64,000 bases of DNA from JANXSS01 sp040385645. GTDB lineage: Bacteria; Pseudomonadota; Gammaproteobacteria; Burkholderiales; Burkholderiaceae_D. The position numbers were made by a program, and so were the translations under genes. Below the pieces are notes generated by a model. That model was not told the DNA's origin and made no database searches. It saw nothing but the letters and a program-made list of their open reading frames with translations. Location: the NCBI GenBank assembly GCA_040385645.1, contig JAZKGZ010000014.1, forward strand, positions 1 through 64,000. Direction: 5' to 3'. Each line of letters opens with the position of its first letter. The stretch's first letter is position 1. This document shows positions 53,036 to 61,252 of this stretch, in pieces.

Positions 53036-54145
53036 GTGAAAAACAGACCCCCAATGCCGACCGGTGCTAGCGCTAGTGCGTGGGTAACGCAATCCAATAC
53101 CGAAGCGGATTTTAACCATACGGCGTCGAACAACCAATCAGCGAACGGCGTTAGCGACAAGTTCAAGTCCTTGAAAAAAAAGGCAAAAAAACTGGGTTCT
53201 TGTCTGTCGGGCGATTCGTTTGCAGCTTCCCCAGATAATTCGGCTGTCCAGCATAACGGCTATCCTTATGCAAATCAGCACCCTGTAACCTATCAACACC
53301 CGCCGGCGCAAAGTTTTCTAGGATCTTGGTTCCTACCTAGCGCTTCTGCGCATGCTGCAGATGTGTGCCGCATCGCGTTTGGGCAAAGCGATCTGTCACC
53401 CATATTGCCGCATCCAGCACCAAACCAGTATCCAGTGCAATACCAGCATCCAGCGCCAAACCAGTATCCAGCGCAATATCAGCATCCAGCGCAACACCCG
53501 TATCCAGCGCAATACCAGCATCCAGCGCAACATTTTTCACCATCCGAGACAATCGCAAGGCTCAATAATCTTGCTGCTCAGACAGAGCCAGTGATAGCCC
53601 AAGAATACTTCGGGGTGCCTGACCTGTCGATAGACTCAATAAATAGGTTGTGTAATCCAGAACTCTACGCACCTGCAACTGCACCCGCATCCGCATTCGA
53701 GCCTGCACCTGCGGTCCAGCATGTAGAGCAGGAAATTCCTCCAACGGAAAGAGCTGCTTCGCCACCGGGTGTTCCAACCGAAGAAGCGGAAGTTGACTCT
53801 AGGACTGGTTTAACTTATAAGGATTTCCTCGCTGAATTCCACGACAAAATCGATAGATTCGACGCCCAGCCAGTTGGCCATTTATCAAATACCCAGTTGC
53901 AGGAGCGAGCGCAGTACCGACTTCAAAAAATAAAGGCGCATGAAGATGTATTGAATCGATTACGTGAATGCGAAAAGCGATCGGAACTGGCTCATGATCG
54001 ATTGAATCAATCACGTGAAAAGCAAAGTTTACAGCGTGAACAGCGAGCGCATGAACGGGAGTATCAGCAACTAGTTGACGTGATTAATGCGAAGCAGACA
54101 CTTGAGTTTACGACGGATTTTATGCGATCTAATCCGTATGTTTAA
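53036..54145 (+). CDS. low-complexity paralogue A, Gln/Pro/Tyr repeat protein
   Basis: I do not recognise a known family. The GTG at 53036 after AAGGCG aligns with the starts of paralogues B and C, giving 369 aa. The N-terminus KNRPPMPTGASASAW is Ser/Pro-rich. A basic block DKFKSLKKKAKKLGS (41-55) leads to GYPYAN, and a second block ASAHAADVCRIAFGQSDLSP (103-122) is nearly identical in paralogue B. Seven 18-base repeats (53408-53533) then encode hexapeptides like QYPAQY and QHPAQH. The C-terminus is a charged coiled coil (RLNQSREKQSLQREQRAHER). There is no signal peptide or membrane segment. It could be a secreted effector or a condensate-forming protein; this is inference. Confidence 0.75.
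   Translation: MKNRPPMPTGASASAWVTQSNTEADFNHTASNNQSANGVSDKFKSLKKKAKKLGSCLSGDSFAASPDNSAVQHNGYPYANQHPVTYQHPPAQSFLGSWFLPSASAHAADVCRIAFGQSDLSPILPHPAPNQYPVQYQHPAPNQYPAQYQHPAQHPYPAQYQHPAQHFSPSETIARLNNLAAQTEPVIAQEYFGVPDLSIDSINRLCNPELYAPATAPASAFEPAPAVQHVEQEIPPTERAASPPGVPTEEAEVDSRTGLTYKDFLAEFHDKIDRFDAQPVGHLSNTQLQERAQYRLQKIKAHEDVLNRLRECEKRSELAHDRLNQSREKQSLQREQRAHEREYQQLVDVINAKQTLEFTTDFMRSNPYV
53408..53533 (+). repeat. seven 18-bp tandem repeats in paralogue A
   Basis: Seven in-frame 18-base units read as a CAG/CCG codon, a Tyr or His codon, CCA, then GCG/GCA/GTG, then two codons for Gln/Pro and Tyr/Asn/His. The copies differ at one to four bases. Length changes by slippage would keep the frame, so protein length could vary between strains. 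Confidence 0.9.
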
Positions 54146-54970
54146 AAAACTTTGTCTTGTGAAAATTTTATCTAGCAACATGTCATATTGCAGTGTTTCG
54201 TCGGTGGTATCAGCGAGTTTTGTGTAAAACCTCCTGAGCTTTGTTTGAGGCACGTGTTTGGTACGCTGAGCATCAAATTTGCCTATTGCCTATATTGACT
54301 TCAAGTTGTGACCATTGATAAAGATGTGGTTGTGAAATTAATTAATTTGGACTTAAAGATGATTGCAAAGCTGCCATATCTGATTTTTAAATAAACGATT
54401 TTGGACATAAAGCTTAATGTTATCAGCATGCAGGCACCGCGGTTAGTCTGTTTAAGATGAGGGGGTTAGTTCAATCCCGCCCTTAGAAAACTTTATGCCA
54501 TGTCCCGCGCTGCGGGCAACCACGTAGAATCCGGCCATTACATTGATTTGAAACTCATGCGGGTTGCTAGAACGACTGAAGTTGTTCCAGAATTGAAGTT
54601 ATCAATGAAGTAGGGCATTTCTAGTCAGAAATAAAATTACGATTTCGTAATGTTCAAGAGCCGCGTCAAAATTGCACTTGAATTTCTGAGCAGTTTGCGA
54701 TGCGGTGATATTGCAAGTTATGGAGTTGCTATCGCAGCGGTAGGAATATAATTGTTCAAAGGCGGAGGGCGTATCTGCATCACGGGAGATTTCTTACCCG
54801 ATGCCTCATATGTAATATTTCAAAAAAAAATTAAACCAATTTTCTTCATCACAGTTTTGTCAGGTTGACTATTTCGCGATAGGTGAGCAGAATCAATTTT
54901 TAGGAAAATAGCAGTACAACCCCATTTGGCAGGTTGTACCGTGGTAGGCATCCGCAAACCGAGGTAAATC
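54146..54970. other. 825-base stretch without a recognisable gene
   Basis: This AT-rich stretch between paralogues A and B has stop codons in all frames and no open frame with family features. I found no tRNA-like arms and no uvrA-like remnant of the kind seen after paralogue B. The last 120 bases (from 54851) hold the shared upstream element of paralogue B. Some runs near 54480-54600 are more GC-rich and could be a gene remnant, but I cannot name it. Confidence 0.5.
54851..54893 (+). promoter_or_regulatory. shared upstream element of paralogue B
   Basis: Positions 54851-54872 repeat the element found upstream of paralogue A with two mismatches. TTGACT (54865-54870), 17 bases and CAGAAT (54888-54893) form a weaker promoter, about 80 bases before the ATG. 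No copy was found before paralogue C, where the uvrA fragment lies instead. Confidence 0.5.
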
Positions 54971-56236
54971 ATGCGAAATAGACCCCCAAGCCCGATTGGT
55001 TCAAGCGCTAGCACCAGCGCAGGGGCGATGCAATCCAATACTGAACACGAGGTCGAGCAACCGACGGCAAATGGCGGTACTGCAACTACTGCCAACACAA
55101 AATTCAACAGTTTGAAGAACAAAGCAAAAAAATTGTTCTCAAGTAATTCTGGTCATGCATTTTCTGCATCCCCTCCTGGGTCGAGCGCTGCACGTGGCGG
55201 CTATCCTTACGCGAATTACGATTTGGTGGAAAATCAACAACCATCGGTTCCCCAACATGCGGGATCAAACTATTTTCCCGCTGCGAACCAGTACCCGACA
55301 GCAGATCAATATCAGGCACCGTTTCAAAATCAGCATTCAGCAGAACAGCAGTATCAAGCGGCGAACCAGACTCATTATCCAACGGCCAATCAGTATCCGG
55401 CAGCGCATCAATATCCGCCGGCACGACATCAACCAATATCCGAGTTACTAGCCAATGCTAGTGCACATGGTGCGGAAGTATGCCGCATAGCGTTTGGGCA
55501 AAGTGACCTATCACCAGTATTGCCGCATTCGAATCAATACCCTGCACAGCAGCATGAGTCTGCACAGATGCATCACCCTACGCAACAGCAGCACCCTGCG
55601 CAACAGTCCTACTCGGCACAACAACAATATCCCGCATCACACCCGTATCCTGCGGCGAATCAGTTTCCGACAGCGCGTTCGCATGCAGCGGCACATCCTG
55701 ACCCGGTGGCAAGCCAATCCCAACAGGTACCAGCAAATATTCCTTTCGCAAATGCCTCACATGCAACTATGAACACGCCTCCGGTCACTTCGCACGTTGC
55801 ACCTCCACATTCTGGGGCAACTCCTGCTAAAAGGGCCATGCCTTTTGTGATGATCGGCTACGGTATAGACAAACCAGATTTTTCCCAAGGCCAATATCCG
55901 CTAAATCGTTGGTTGGGCTATGAACAAGAGCATATGAAACGGCTTCAAAAGAGGCCGTTACGTGTAGATCCATTTAGTATCATGGACGACACGTACAATG
56001 TTGACGGTGCTGACGGTGCTGAAGATGCTCAGTATGCGAATAGGCAAGAGGCACAAATGACAGCAAATAATCTTTTAGAACAGCAGACTCTTGAGCAGAA
56101 TACGTATGAGCAAAATACCTATGAGCAGCAGCAGACCGACGCGGCCGGGGTGTTGCAAGATCAGCAATTAATGGAGCAAGAGCAAGCTAATATTGCCATG
56201 CAAGAAATGCAACAGGCAGCGATGCAAGATTATTGA
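54971..56236 (+). CDS. low-complexity paralogue B, Asn/Gln/Tyr/Pro-rich protein
   Basis: This is a 421 aa paralogue of A. GAGG precedes the ATG. The start RNRPPSPIGSSASTS, the basic block TKFNSLKNKAKKLFSS (43-58) followed by GYPYAN, and the block ASAHGAEVCRIAFGQSDLSP (163-182) match A. Between and after these blocks are irregular NQYPA/HQYPP-type repeats. Residues 270-330 are more ordered (VMIGYGIDKPDFSQGQYPLN). The C-terminus is Gln-rich (LEQNTYEQNTYEQQQ). There is no signal peptide or membrane helix. The gene converges on the uvrA 3' fragment, 30 bases away, just as paralogue C converges on intact uvrA. Confidence 0.75.
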   Translation: MRNRPPSPIGSSASTSAGAMQSNTEHEVEQPTANGGTATTANTKFNSLKNKAKKLFSSNSGHAFSASPPGSSAARGGYPYANYDLVENQQPSVPQHAGSNYFPAANQYPTADQYQAPFQNQHSAEQQYQAANQTHYPTANQYPAAHQYPPARHQPISELLANASAHGAEVCRIAFGQSDLSPVLPHSNQYPAQQHESAQMHHPTQQQHPAQQSYSAQQQYPASHPYPAANQFPTARSHAAAHPDPVASQSQQVPANIPFANASHATMNTPPVTSHVAPPHSGATPAKRAMPFVMIGYGIDKPDFSQGQYPLNRWLGYEQEHMKRLQKRPLRVDPFSIMDDTYNVDGADGAEDAQYANRQEAQMTANNLLEQQTLEQNTYEQNTYEQQQTDAAGVLQDQQLMEQEQANIAMQEMQQAAMQDY

Positions 56237-56266
56237 TTCGGCTGGCTAAATGTGTGCCAGCCGCTA

Positions 56267-56523
56267 TCAAGCTGACTTGCGCTGCCTAACCATTGGTGCC
56301 AGATACTGACCGGTAAAGCTAGCCGGATTCTGCGCCACATCGTCCGGCGTGCTAGTAGCGTTGATCTGGCCGTCCCCGTCCCCGTCCCCGTCCCCGTCCC
56401 CGCCCTCCGGTGCCAGATCAACAATCCAGCTGGTTGTCTTGATCGCGTCCAGACTGTGCTCGATGATCACTTCTGTATTGCCCTGAGTGCGCAACCGGTG
56501 TATTACTTTCAGTAGCAGATCGG
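56267..56523 (-). pseudogene. second copy of the 3' end of uvrA
   Basis: This - strand stretch matches the last 80-85 codons of uvrA (57583 onward), from DLLLKVIHRLR to APMVRQRKSA and the stop. It lacks the rest of the gene, so it cannot make UvrA. The frame is still open. In the first 35 codons from the stop I counted 22 differing codons, 18 of them synonymous. Inside it, the EGGAGGGQ stretch of UvrA is expanded to a Gly-Asp run by a (CGTCCC)5 array. Homology ends near 56523, about 45 bases before the start of paralogue C. Confidence 0.9.
56371..56400. repeat. (CGTCCC)5 hexanucleotide array
   Basis: Five perfect copies of a 6-base unit lie inside the uvrA 3' fragment and read as Gly-Asp repeats on the - strand. 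The intact uvrA has no such array at the matching place, so it arose after the fragment lost selection, or in the donor. Confidence 0.9.
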
Positions 56524-56569
56524 AGCGCTGCACCGGTTAGTCGCAACAAACATCAACGAGAGGGTCATC

Positions 56570-57523
56570 GTGAGAGATAAACCGGTAGGTCAGTATAATG
56601 GCGGCCCAGCAAGCACCTGGCCGATGCAAACGAATCCTGGAGTGGATGGCAACAGCAGCCGGGCAGACAATTTTCCTACGATCAATCGTGGCGACAACAA
56701 ATTCAGCCGTTTGAAGAAAAAGCTTACCAACGGCATCCGGCAATTCAGCGCGGCGGGCCCGATGCCGAATGCGGCACCCGGAAACCTGCCGCCGTCACCG
56801 GGTTTCAACTATCCCGCAGGCAATGCGTATTCGACAAACACCGGGCATCCGGCAACCGCCGGGTATACCTCCCATGCTCCTCATCCTGTACAAAGTGCAT
56901 ATCCTGCACAAGGTGCATATCCCGCACAGGTTGGACATCCTGCGCATCTCGCCTATGGCATGGGTGCTGCAGCTTCGGTCGACTCACAATTTGCCGGATA
57001 TTTCGCCAACGATGCGCAAAGGATGAATTTATTCAGGAAACAAATGTGGCAAGGGTCTGACGGTTCCAACGATTGGAATGCGGCCATGACCTCACACAAT
57101 GCAGATCAACATGCCTGCAATGCACAGCAGCAACAAATCGCATACGATACGCAACAGCAGCAACAAATTGCTTATGATGCGCAACAGCAGCAACAGGTCG
57201 CTTTCGAAGCCCAGCAGCAACAGGTCGCCTACGAAGCCCAGCAGCAGCAAGCCGCCTACGAAGCCCAGCAGCAGCAAGCCGCCTACGAAGCCCAGCAGCA
57301 ACAAGCACAGTTTGTCTACGACACACCACCCGCCCAGGATGCCTGCGACGCGCAACAACAAATGCTTCACGACGCAGCCCAGCAGCAGCAGGCGGACTAC
57401 TGCGCTGAGCAATTAGCTGACCAGCAGACATCGCTGTTGTTGGAACAGCAGACGCAGGCAGCGTTGGAGCAACAGCAGGCGGACTACGCTGCGCAGTTAT
57501 ACAACCAAAGCCAAGGCTACTGA
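56570..57523 (+). CDS. low-complexity paralogue C, poly-Gln repeat protein
   Basis: This 317 aa protein is a more distant relative of A and B. The GTG at 56570 after GAGAGG gives RDKPVGQYNGGPASTWPMQT, and the basic block NKFSRLKKKLTNG (43-55) follows, but the CRIAFGQSDLSP block is missing. Residues 90-135 carry AYPAQGAYPAQVGHPA-type repeats, and residues 190-245 are nine- to ten-residue units such as AYEAQQQQA. The C-terminus is Gln/Ala-rich and ends NQSQGY. There is no signal peptide. It converges on intact uvrA with a 59-base gap. The Gln-rich region resembles prion-like domains in composition only. Confidence 0.72.
   Translation: MRDKPVGQYNGGPASTWPMQTNPGVDGNSSRADNFPTINRGDNKFSRLKKKLTNGIRQFSAAGPMPNAAPGNLPPSPGFNYPAGNAYSTNTGHPATAGYTSHAPHPVQSAYPAQGAYPAQVGHPAHLAYGMGAAASVDSQFAGYFANDAQRMNLFRKQMWQGSDGSNDWNAAMTSHNADQHACNAQQQQIAYDTQQQQQIAYDAQQQQQVAFEAQQQQVAYEAQQQQAAYEAQQQQAAYEAQQQQAQFVYDTPPAQDACDAQQQMLHDAAQQQQADYCAEQLADQQTSLLLEQQTQAALEQQQADYAAQLYNQSQGY
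57137..57304 (+). repeat. 27/30-bp tandem repeats in paralogue C
   Basis: Two 30-base units (57137-57196) and four 27-base units (57197-57304) encode I/V/A-A-Y/F-D/E-A/T followed by four or five Gln. The last two 27-base units differ at a single base, which indicates recent expansion. All units keep the frame. Confidence 0.9.
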
Positions 57524-57582
57524 TTTTCTTACTTTGCGTAACTGAGGTTGCCTGAGATGATTTTCTGTGGCTAGCAGCCGGG

Positions 57583-60444
57583 TCAGGCCGATTTTCGCTG
57601 CCGCACCAGAGGTGCCAGATACTGCCCTGTGAAGCTGGCAGGATTTTGCGCCACATCCTCCGGCGTGCCGGTGGCAATAATTTGTCCGCCGCCGGCCCCG
57701 CCTTCTGGCCCCAAATCGATGACCCAATCCGCTGTTTTAATCACATCCAGGTTGTGCTCGATGATGACTACCGTATTGCCCTGGTCGCGCAGCCGGTGAA
57801 TCACCTTCAGCAGCAGATCGATGTCATGAAAATGCAGGCCGGTCGTCGGTTCGTCCAGGATATAAAGTGTGCGCCCGGTATCGCGCTTGGATAGCTCCAA
57901 AGACAGTTTCACCCGCTGCGCCTCGCCGCCGGACAAGGTAGTCGCACTTTGCCCCAGGCGAATATATCCGAGCCCGACATCCAACAGGGTGTGCAACTTG
58001 CGCGCAATGATCGGCACCGGCTTGAAGAATACATGTGCTTCTTCCACCGTCATGCCCAGCACTTCGGTGATGTTCTTGCCTTTGTACTGCACTTCGAGCG
58101 TTTCGCGGTTGTAGCGTTTGCCGTGGCATACGTCGCACGGCACGTATACGTCCGGCAAAAAATGCATTTCCACTTTCAGCACGCCATCGCCCTGGCAAGC
58201 TTCGCAGCGTCCACCCTTGACGTTGAAGGAAAATCTTCCAGCCGAATAACCCCGCTCCTTGGCCGTCGGCGTCGTGGAAAACAAGTCTCGAATCGGTGTG
58301 AACAGGCCGGTATAAGTCGCCGGGTTCGAGCGAGGTGTGCGCCCGATCGGGCCCTGATCCACGGAAATCACTTTGTCGAAATGTTCCAGACCCGAGACCG
58401 ATTCATGCGCCGCGGGTTCCGCCTGTGAGCCGTACAAGTGGCGTGCTGCAGCGTGGTACAAGGTATCGTTGACCAGCGTCGATTTGCCCGAACCGGATAC
58501 ACCGGTTACGCATGTGAGTAAGCCCACTGGCAAATCGAGCTGGACGTTTTTCAGGTTGTTGCCGCTGGCACCGACGATCGTGAACTGTTTTTTCAGATTC
58601 GGTGGCGTGCGCTTTTTCGGCACAGCGATGCCTAAGGTGCCGTTCAGATATTTGGCGGTCAGCGAATCCTTGTTCTTCAGGATTTCCTTCAACGTTCCCT
58701 GCGCAATGATCGAGCCGCCATGCACGCCTGCGCCAATACCCATGTCCACCACATAATCGGCACAACGGATCGCATCTTCATCATGTTCGACGACCAGCAC
58801 GCTGTTGCCGATATCGCGTAAGTGTTTCAGGGTCGTGATCAGACGATCGTTGTCGCGCTGGTGCAGGCCGATCGAAGGTTCATCGAGCACGTACATCACA
58901 CCGGTCAGGCCGGAGCCGATCTGCGAGGCCAATCGGATACGCTGCGCCTCGCCACCCGAAAGCGTATCGGCGCTACGTTCCAGAGACAGATAATCCAGGC
59001 CGACGTTGTTCAAGAACTTAAGGCGGGAAACGATTTCCTTGACGATCCGGTCTGCGATCTCTTTCTTCGAGCCCGTCAATTTCAATGTCTCGAAAAACGC
59101 CAGCGTTTCCCGCAGCGGCGTCGCCGCGACTTCATAGATCGCCCGCTGTTGCGCACCATTTCCGACCCGGACAAACCGTGCCTCCACGCGCAGGCGCGCA
59201 CCTTCGCAAGAAGGGCATTGCTTTTCATTGATGAATTTGGCGAGTTCTTCTTTTACCGCCATCGAGTCGGTTTCTTTGTAGCGACGTTGCAGGTTGTTGA
59301 CCACGCCTTCAAAGGAATGTTCTCGCACCACGGCACGGCCGCGCTCGTTTACATAAGAGAAAGGAATCGTCTGCTTGCCCGAGCCGTACAGCACCACCTC
59401 TTGCGCTACCGTGGCCAGGCGCTCGAACGGCACGTCTACATCGAACTTGTAGTGCGTGGCCAGGTTGGTCAGCATCTGGAAATAGAATTGGTTACGCCGG
59501 TCCCATCCTTTGACCGCACCCGAGGCTAGCGATAAATTCGGAAACGCCACCACCCGCTTCGGATCGAAAAACTCGATGTGCCCGAGGCCGTCGCATTCCG
59601 GGCAGGCACCCATCGGGTTGTTAAAGGAAAACAGCCGCGGCTCCAGTTCCTGCAATGAATAGCCACAGGTAGGACAGGCAAACTTGTTGGAATACAGATG
59701 CTCGGTGCCGCTATCCATTTCCAGTGCGATCGCTCGGCCATCCGCCAGGCGCAAACACGTCTCGAAACTTTCCGCCAGCCGCTGCTTGATCTCGGCATTG
59801 ACCTTGATGCGGTCGATCACCACGTCGATGGTGTGCTTCTCGGCCTTCTTGAGTTTGGGTAAGTCGTCCACCTCGACGATGCGTGCTTTGGCCGTGCCGC
59901 TTTGCACCCGAAAGCGCACGAAGCCATGCGCCTGCATCTGCTCGAACAGATCGACATGCTCGCCTTTGCGGTTGGCTACTACCGGTGCAAGAATCATCAG
60001 TTTGGTATCTTCGGGTAGCGCCAGCACTGCATCCACCATCTGCGACACCGATTGCGCGGCGAGAGGCTTTTCCGGATGCTGCGGGCAGTAGGGCGTGCCC
60101 ACCCGGGCGTACAACAGGCGCAGATAATCGTGGATTTCCGTGACGGTGCCGACCGTCGAGCGGGGGTTGTGCGAGGTGGCTTTCTGCTCGATGGAGATCG
60201 CTGGCGACAGGCCTTCGATCAAATCGACATCCGGCTTTTCCATCAACTGCAAAAATTGCCGGGCATAGGAGGACAGCGATTCTACGTACCGACGTTGGCC
60301 TTCGGCATACAACGTATCGAAAGCCAGGGAAGATTTTCCGGAGCCGGAAAGCCCGGTGATGACGACCAGCTTGTTGCGTGGCAGATCGAGGTTGATGTTT
60401 TTCAGATTATGGGTACGAGCGCCCCGAATGCGTATTTCTTCCAT
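57583..60444 (-). CDS. uvrA: excinuclease ABC subunit A
   Basis: UvrA is the damage-recognition ATPase of nucleotide excision repair and loads UvrB. The 953 aa product has Walker A GLSGSGKSS at 31-39, the zinc module CPTCGYSLQ...CPECDGLG near residue 255, the first signature LSGGEAQRIRLASQ near 493, a second Walker A GVSGSGKSTLVND near 645, the CEACQGDGVLKVEM zinc finger near 745 and a second LSGGEAQRVKLS. The length is normal. It is divergent from ssb. Its 3' end is duplicated at 56267-56523. Confidence 0.98.
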   Translation of the reverse strand: MEEIRIRGARTHNLKNINLDLPRNKLVVITGLSGSGKSSLAFDTLYAEGQRRYVESLSSYARQFLQLMEKPDVDLIEGLSPAISIEQKATSHNPRSTVGTVTEIHDYLRLLYARVGTPYCPQHPEKPLAAQSVSQMVDAVLALPEDTKLMILAPVVANRKGEHVDLFEQMQAHGFVRFRVQSGTAKARIVEVDDLPKLKKAEKHTIDVVIDRIKVNAEIKQRLAESFETCLRLADGRAIALEMDSGTEHLYSNKFACPTCGYSLQELEPRLFSFNNPMGACPECDGLGHIEFFDPKRVVAFPNLSLASGAVKGWDRRNQFYFQMLTNLATHYKFDVDVPFERLATVAQEVVLYGSGKQTIPFSYVNERGRAVVREHSFEGVVNNLQRRYKETDSMAVKEELAKFINEKQCPSCEGARLRVEARFVRVGNGAQQRAIYEVAATPLRETLAFFETLKLTGSKKEIADRIVKEIVSRLKFLNNVGLDYLSLERSADTLSGGEAQRIRLASQIGSGLTGVMYVLDEPSIGLHQRDNDRLITTLKHLRDIGNSVLVVEHDEDAIRCADYVVDMGIGAGVHGGSIIAQGTLKEILKNKDSLTAKYLNGTLGIAVPKKRTPPNLKKQFTIVGASGNNLKNVQLDLPVGLLTCVTGVSGSGKSTLVNDTLYHAAARHLYGSQAEPAAHESVSGLEHFDKVISVDQGPIGRTPRSNPATYTGLFTPIRDLFSTTPTAKERGYSAGRFSFNVKGGRCEACQGDGVLKVEMHFLPDVYVPCDVCHGKRYNRETLEVQYKGKNITEVLGMTVEEAHVFFKPVPIIARKLHTLLDVGLGYIRLGQSATTLSGGEAQRVKLSLELSKRDTGRTLYILDEPTTGLHFHDIDLLLKVIHRLRDQGNTVVIIEHNLDVIKTADWVIDLGPEGGAGGGQIIATGTPEDVAQNPASFTGQYLAPLVRQRKSA

Positions 60445-60546
60445 TCACCGCTTTCATCAAAATCGATTGCTCAACTCATCACTATAGCGGGTTTTGATTG
60501 CCGTCGTATCAGCCTAAAATCGCCGGTTTCGAGGCGGTCGGTCGCT

Positions 60547-60574
60547 TATAATCGTGGGCTGTACATCGCCACAT
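60547..60574 (+). promoter_or_regulatory. ssb promoter with possible LexA box
   Basis: A perfect -10 box TATAAT (60547-60552) is followed by CTGT, eight bases and ACAT (60559-60574), one base off the CTGT-N8-ACAG LexA consensus. The box would cover the start of transcription. The -35 region is weak. Whether this organism uses the E. coli type of LexA box is assumed, not shown. Confidence 0.4.
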
Positions 60575-60595
60575 ATCAATCAGGAGAAACAAGTT

Positions 60596-61114
60596 ATGGC
60601 ATCGGTCAATAAAGTCATTATCGTCGGCAATCTCGGGCGTGACCCGGAAACCCGTTACATGCCAAACGGCGACGCTGTCACCAACGTTGCAATCGCCACT
60701 ACGGAAAGTTGGAAAGACAAAACTAGTGGCGAAAAGAAAGAATTGACCGAGTGGCACCGCGTCACCTTTTATCGCAAGCTTGCAGAAATTGCCGGCCAAT
60801 ATTTGAAGAAAGGTTCGCAGATCTACATCGAAGGCCGTTTGCAAACACGCAAATGGACCGACAAAGAAAATATTGAGCGTTACACTACAGAAATCATTGC
60901 CGATTCGATGCAGATGCTGGGTAGCCGGCAAGGCATGGGGGGTGGGGCGGCGATGGACGAGGATTATGGCTCGGGTGCACCAGCTCCGCGGCAGTCGTCA
61001 GGTGGTGGTGCCGGCGGTAATGGCGGCAGCGGTGGTGGTTCGGGCGGCGGTGCTCGTCAGCCGGCCAAGGCTGCGCCGAATTTCAGCGATATGGATGACG
61101 ATATTCCATTCTGA
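60596..61114 (+). CDS. ssb: single-stranded DNA-binding protein
   Basis: SSB coats single-stranded DNA and recruits repair partners. The 172 aa product from ATG 60596 has the OB fold (MASVNKVIIVGNLGRDPETR, WHRVTFYRKLAEIAGQYLKK), a Gly-rich linker (about 118-160) and the acidic tip MDDDIPF. AGGAG precedes the start. It is divergent from uvrA, which suggests joint control. Confidence 0.97.
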   Translation: MASVNKVIIVGNLGRDPETRYMPNGDAVTNVAIATTESWKDKTSGEKKELTEWHRVTFYRKLAEIAGQYLKKGSQIYIEGRLQTRKWTDKENIERYTTEIIADSMQMLGSRQGMGGGAAMDEDYGSGAPAPRQSSGGGAGGNGGSGGGSGGGARQPAKAAPNFSDMDDDIPF

Positions 61115-61252
61115 GAGTTCGCTGAACATTTAATGTGAATAAACTCAGATAAGCGTATGGCTTATCCAGGCTTCATGTTGCCGAAACGCTGTTACTGAAC
61201 CATCGGCTAAATCAGCTCAGTACAATTTGAAAATCTACGGTGCGCTTAAACA

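Noticed and set aside
53408..53533. CRISPR-like regular repeats
   Set aside because: The repeats are directly tandem, 18 bases long, without unique spacers, and lie in frame inside an open gene. No cas genes are nearby.
54480..54610. Remnant of a transposase or other gene between paralogues A and B
   Set aside because: Translation on both strands gave only short peptides with stops and no recognisable motif. I saw no terminal inverted repeats.
56267..56533. An intact 88-codon gene
   Set aside because: The open frame is the end of uvrA only, and its GTG start lies outside the homologous part. It is better explained as a fragment.
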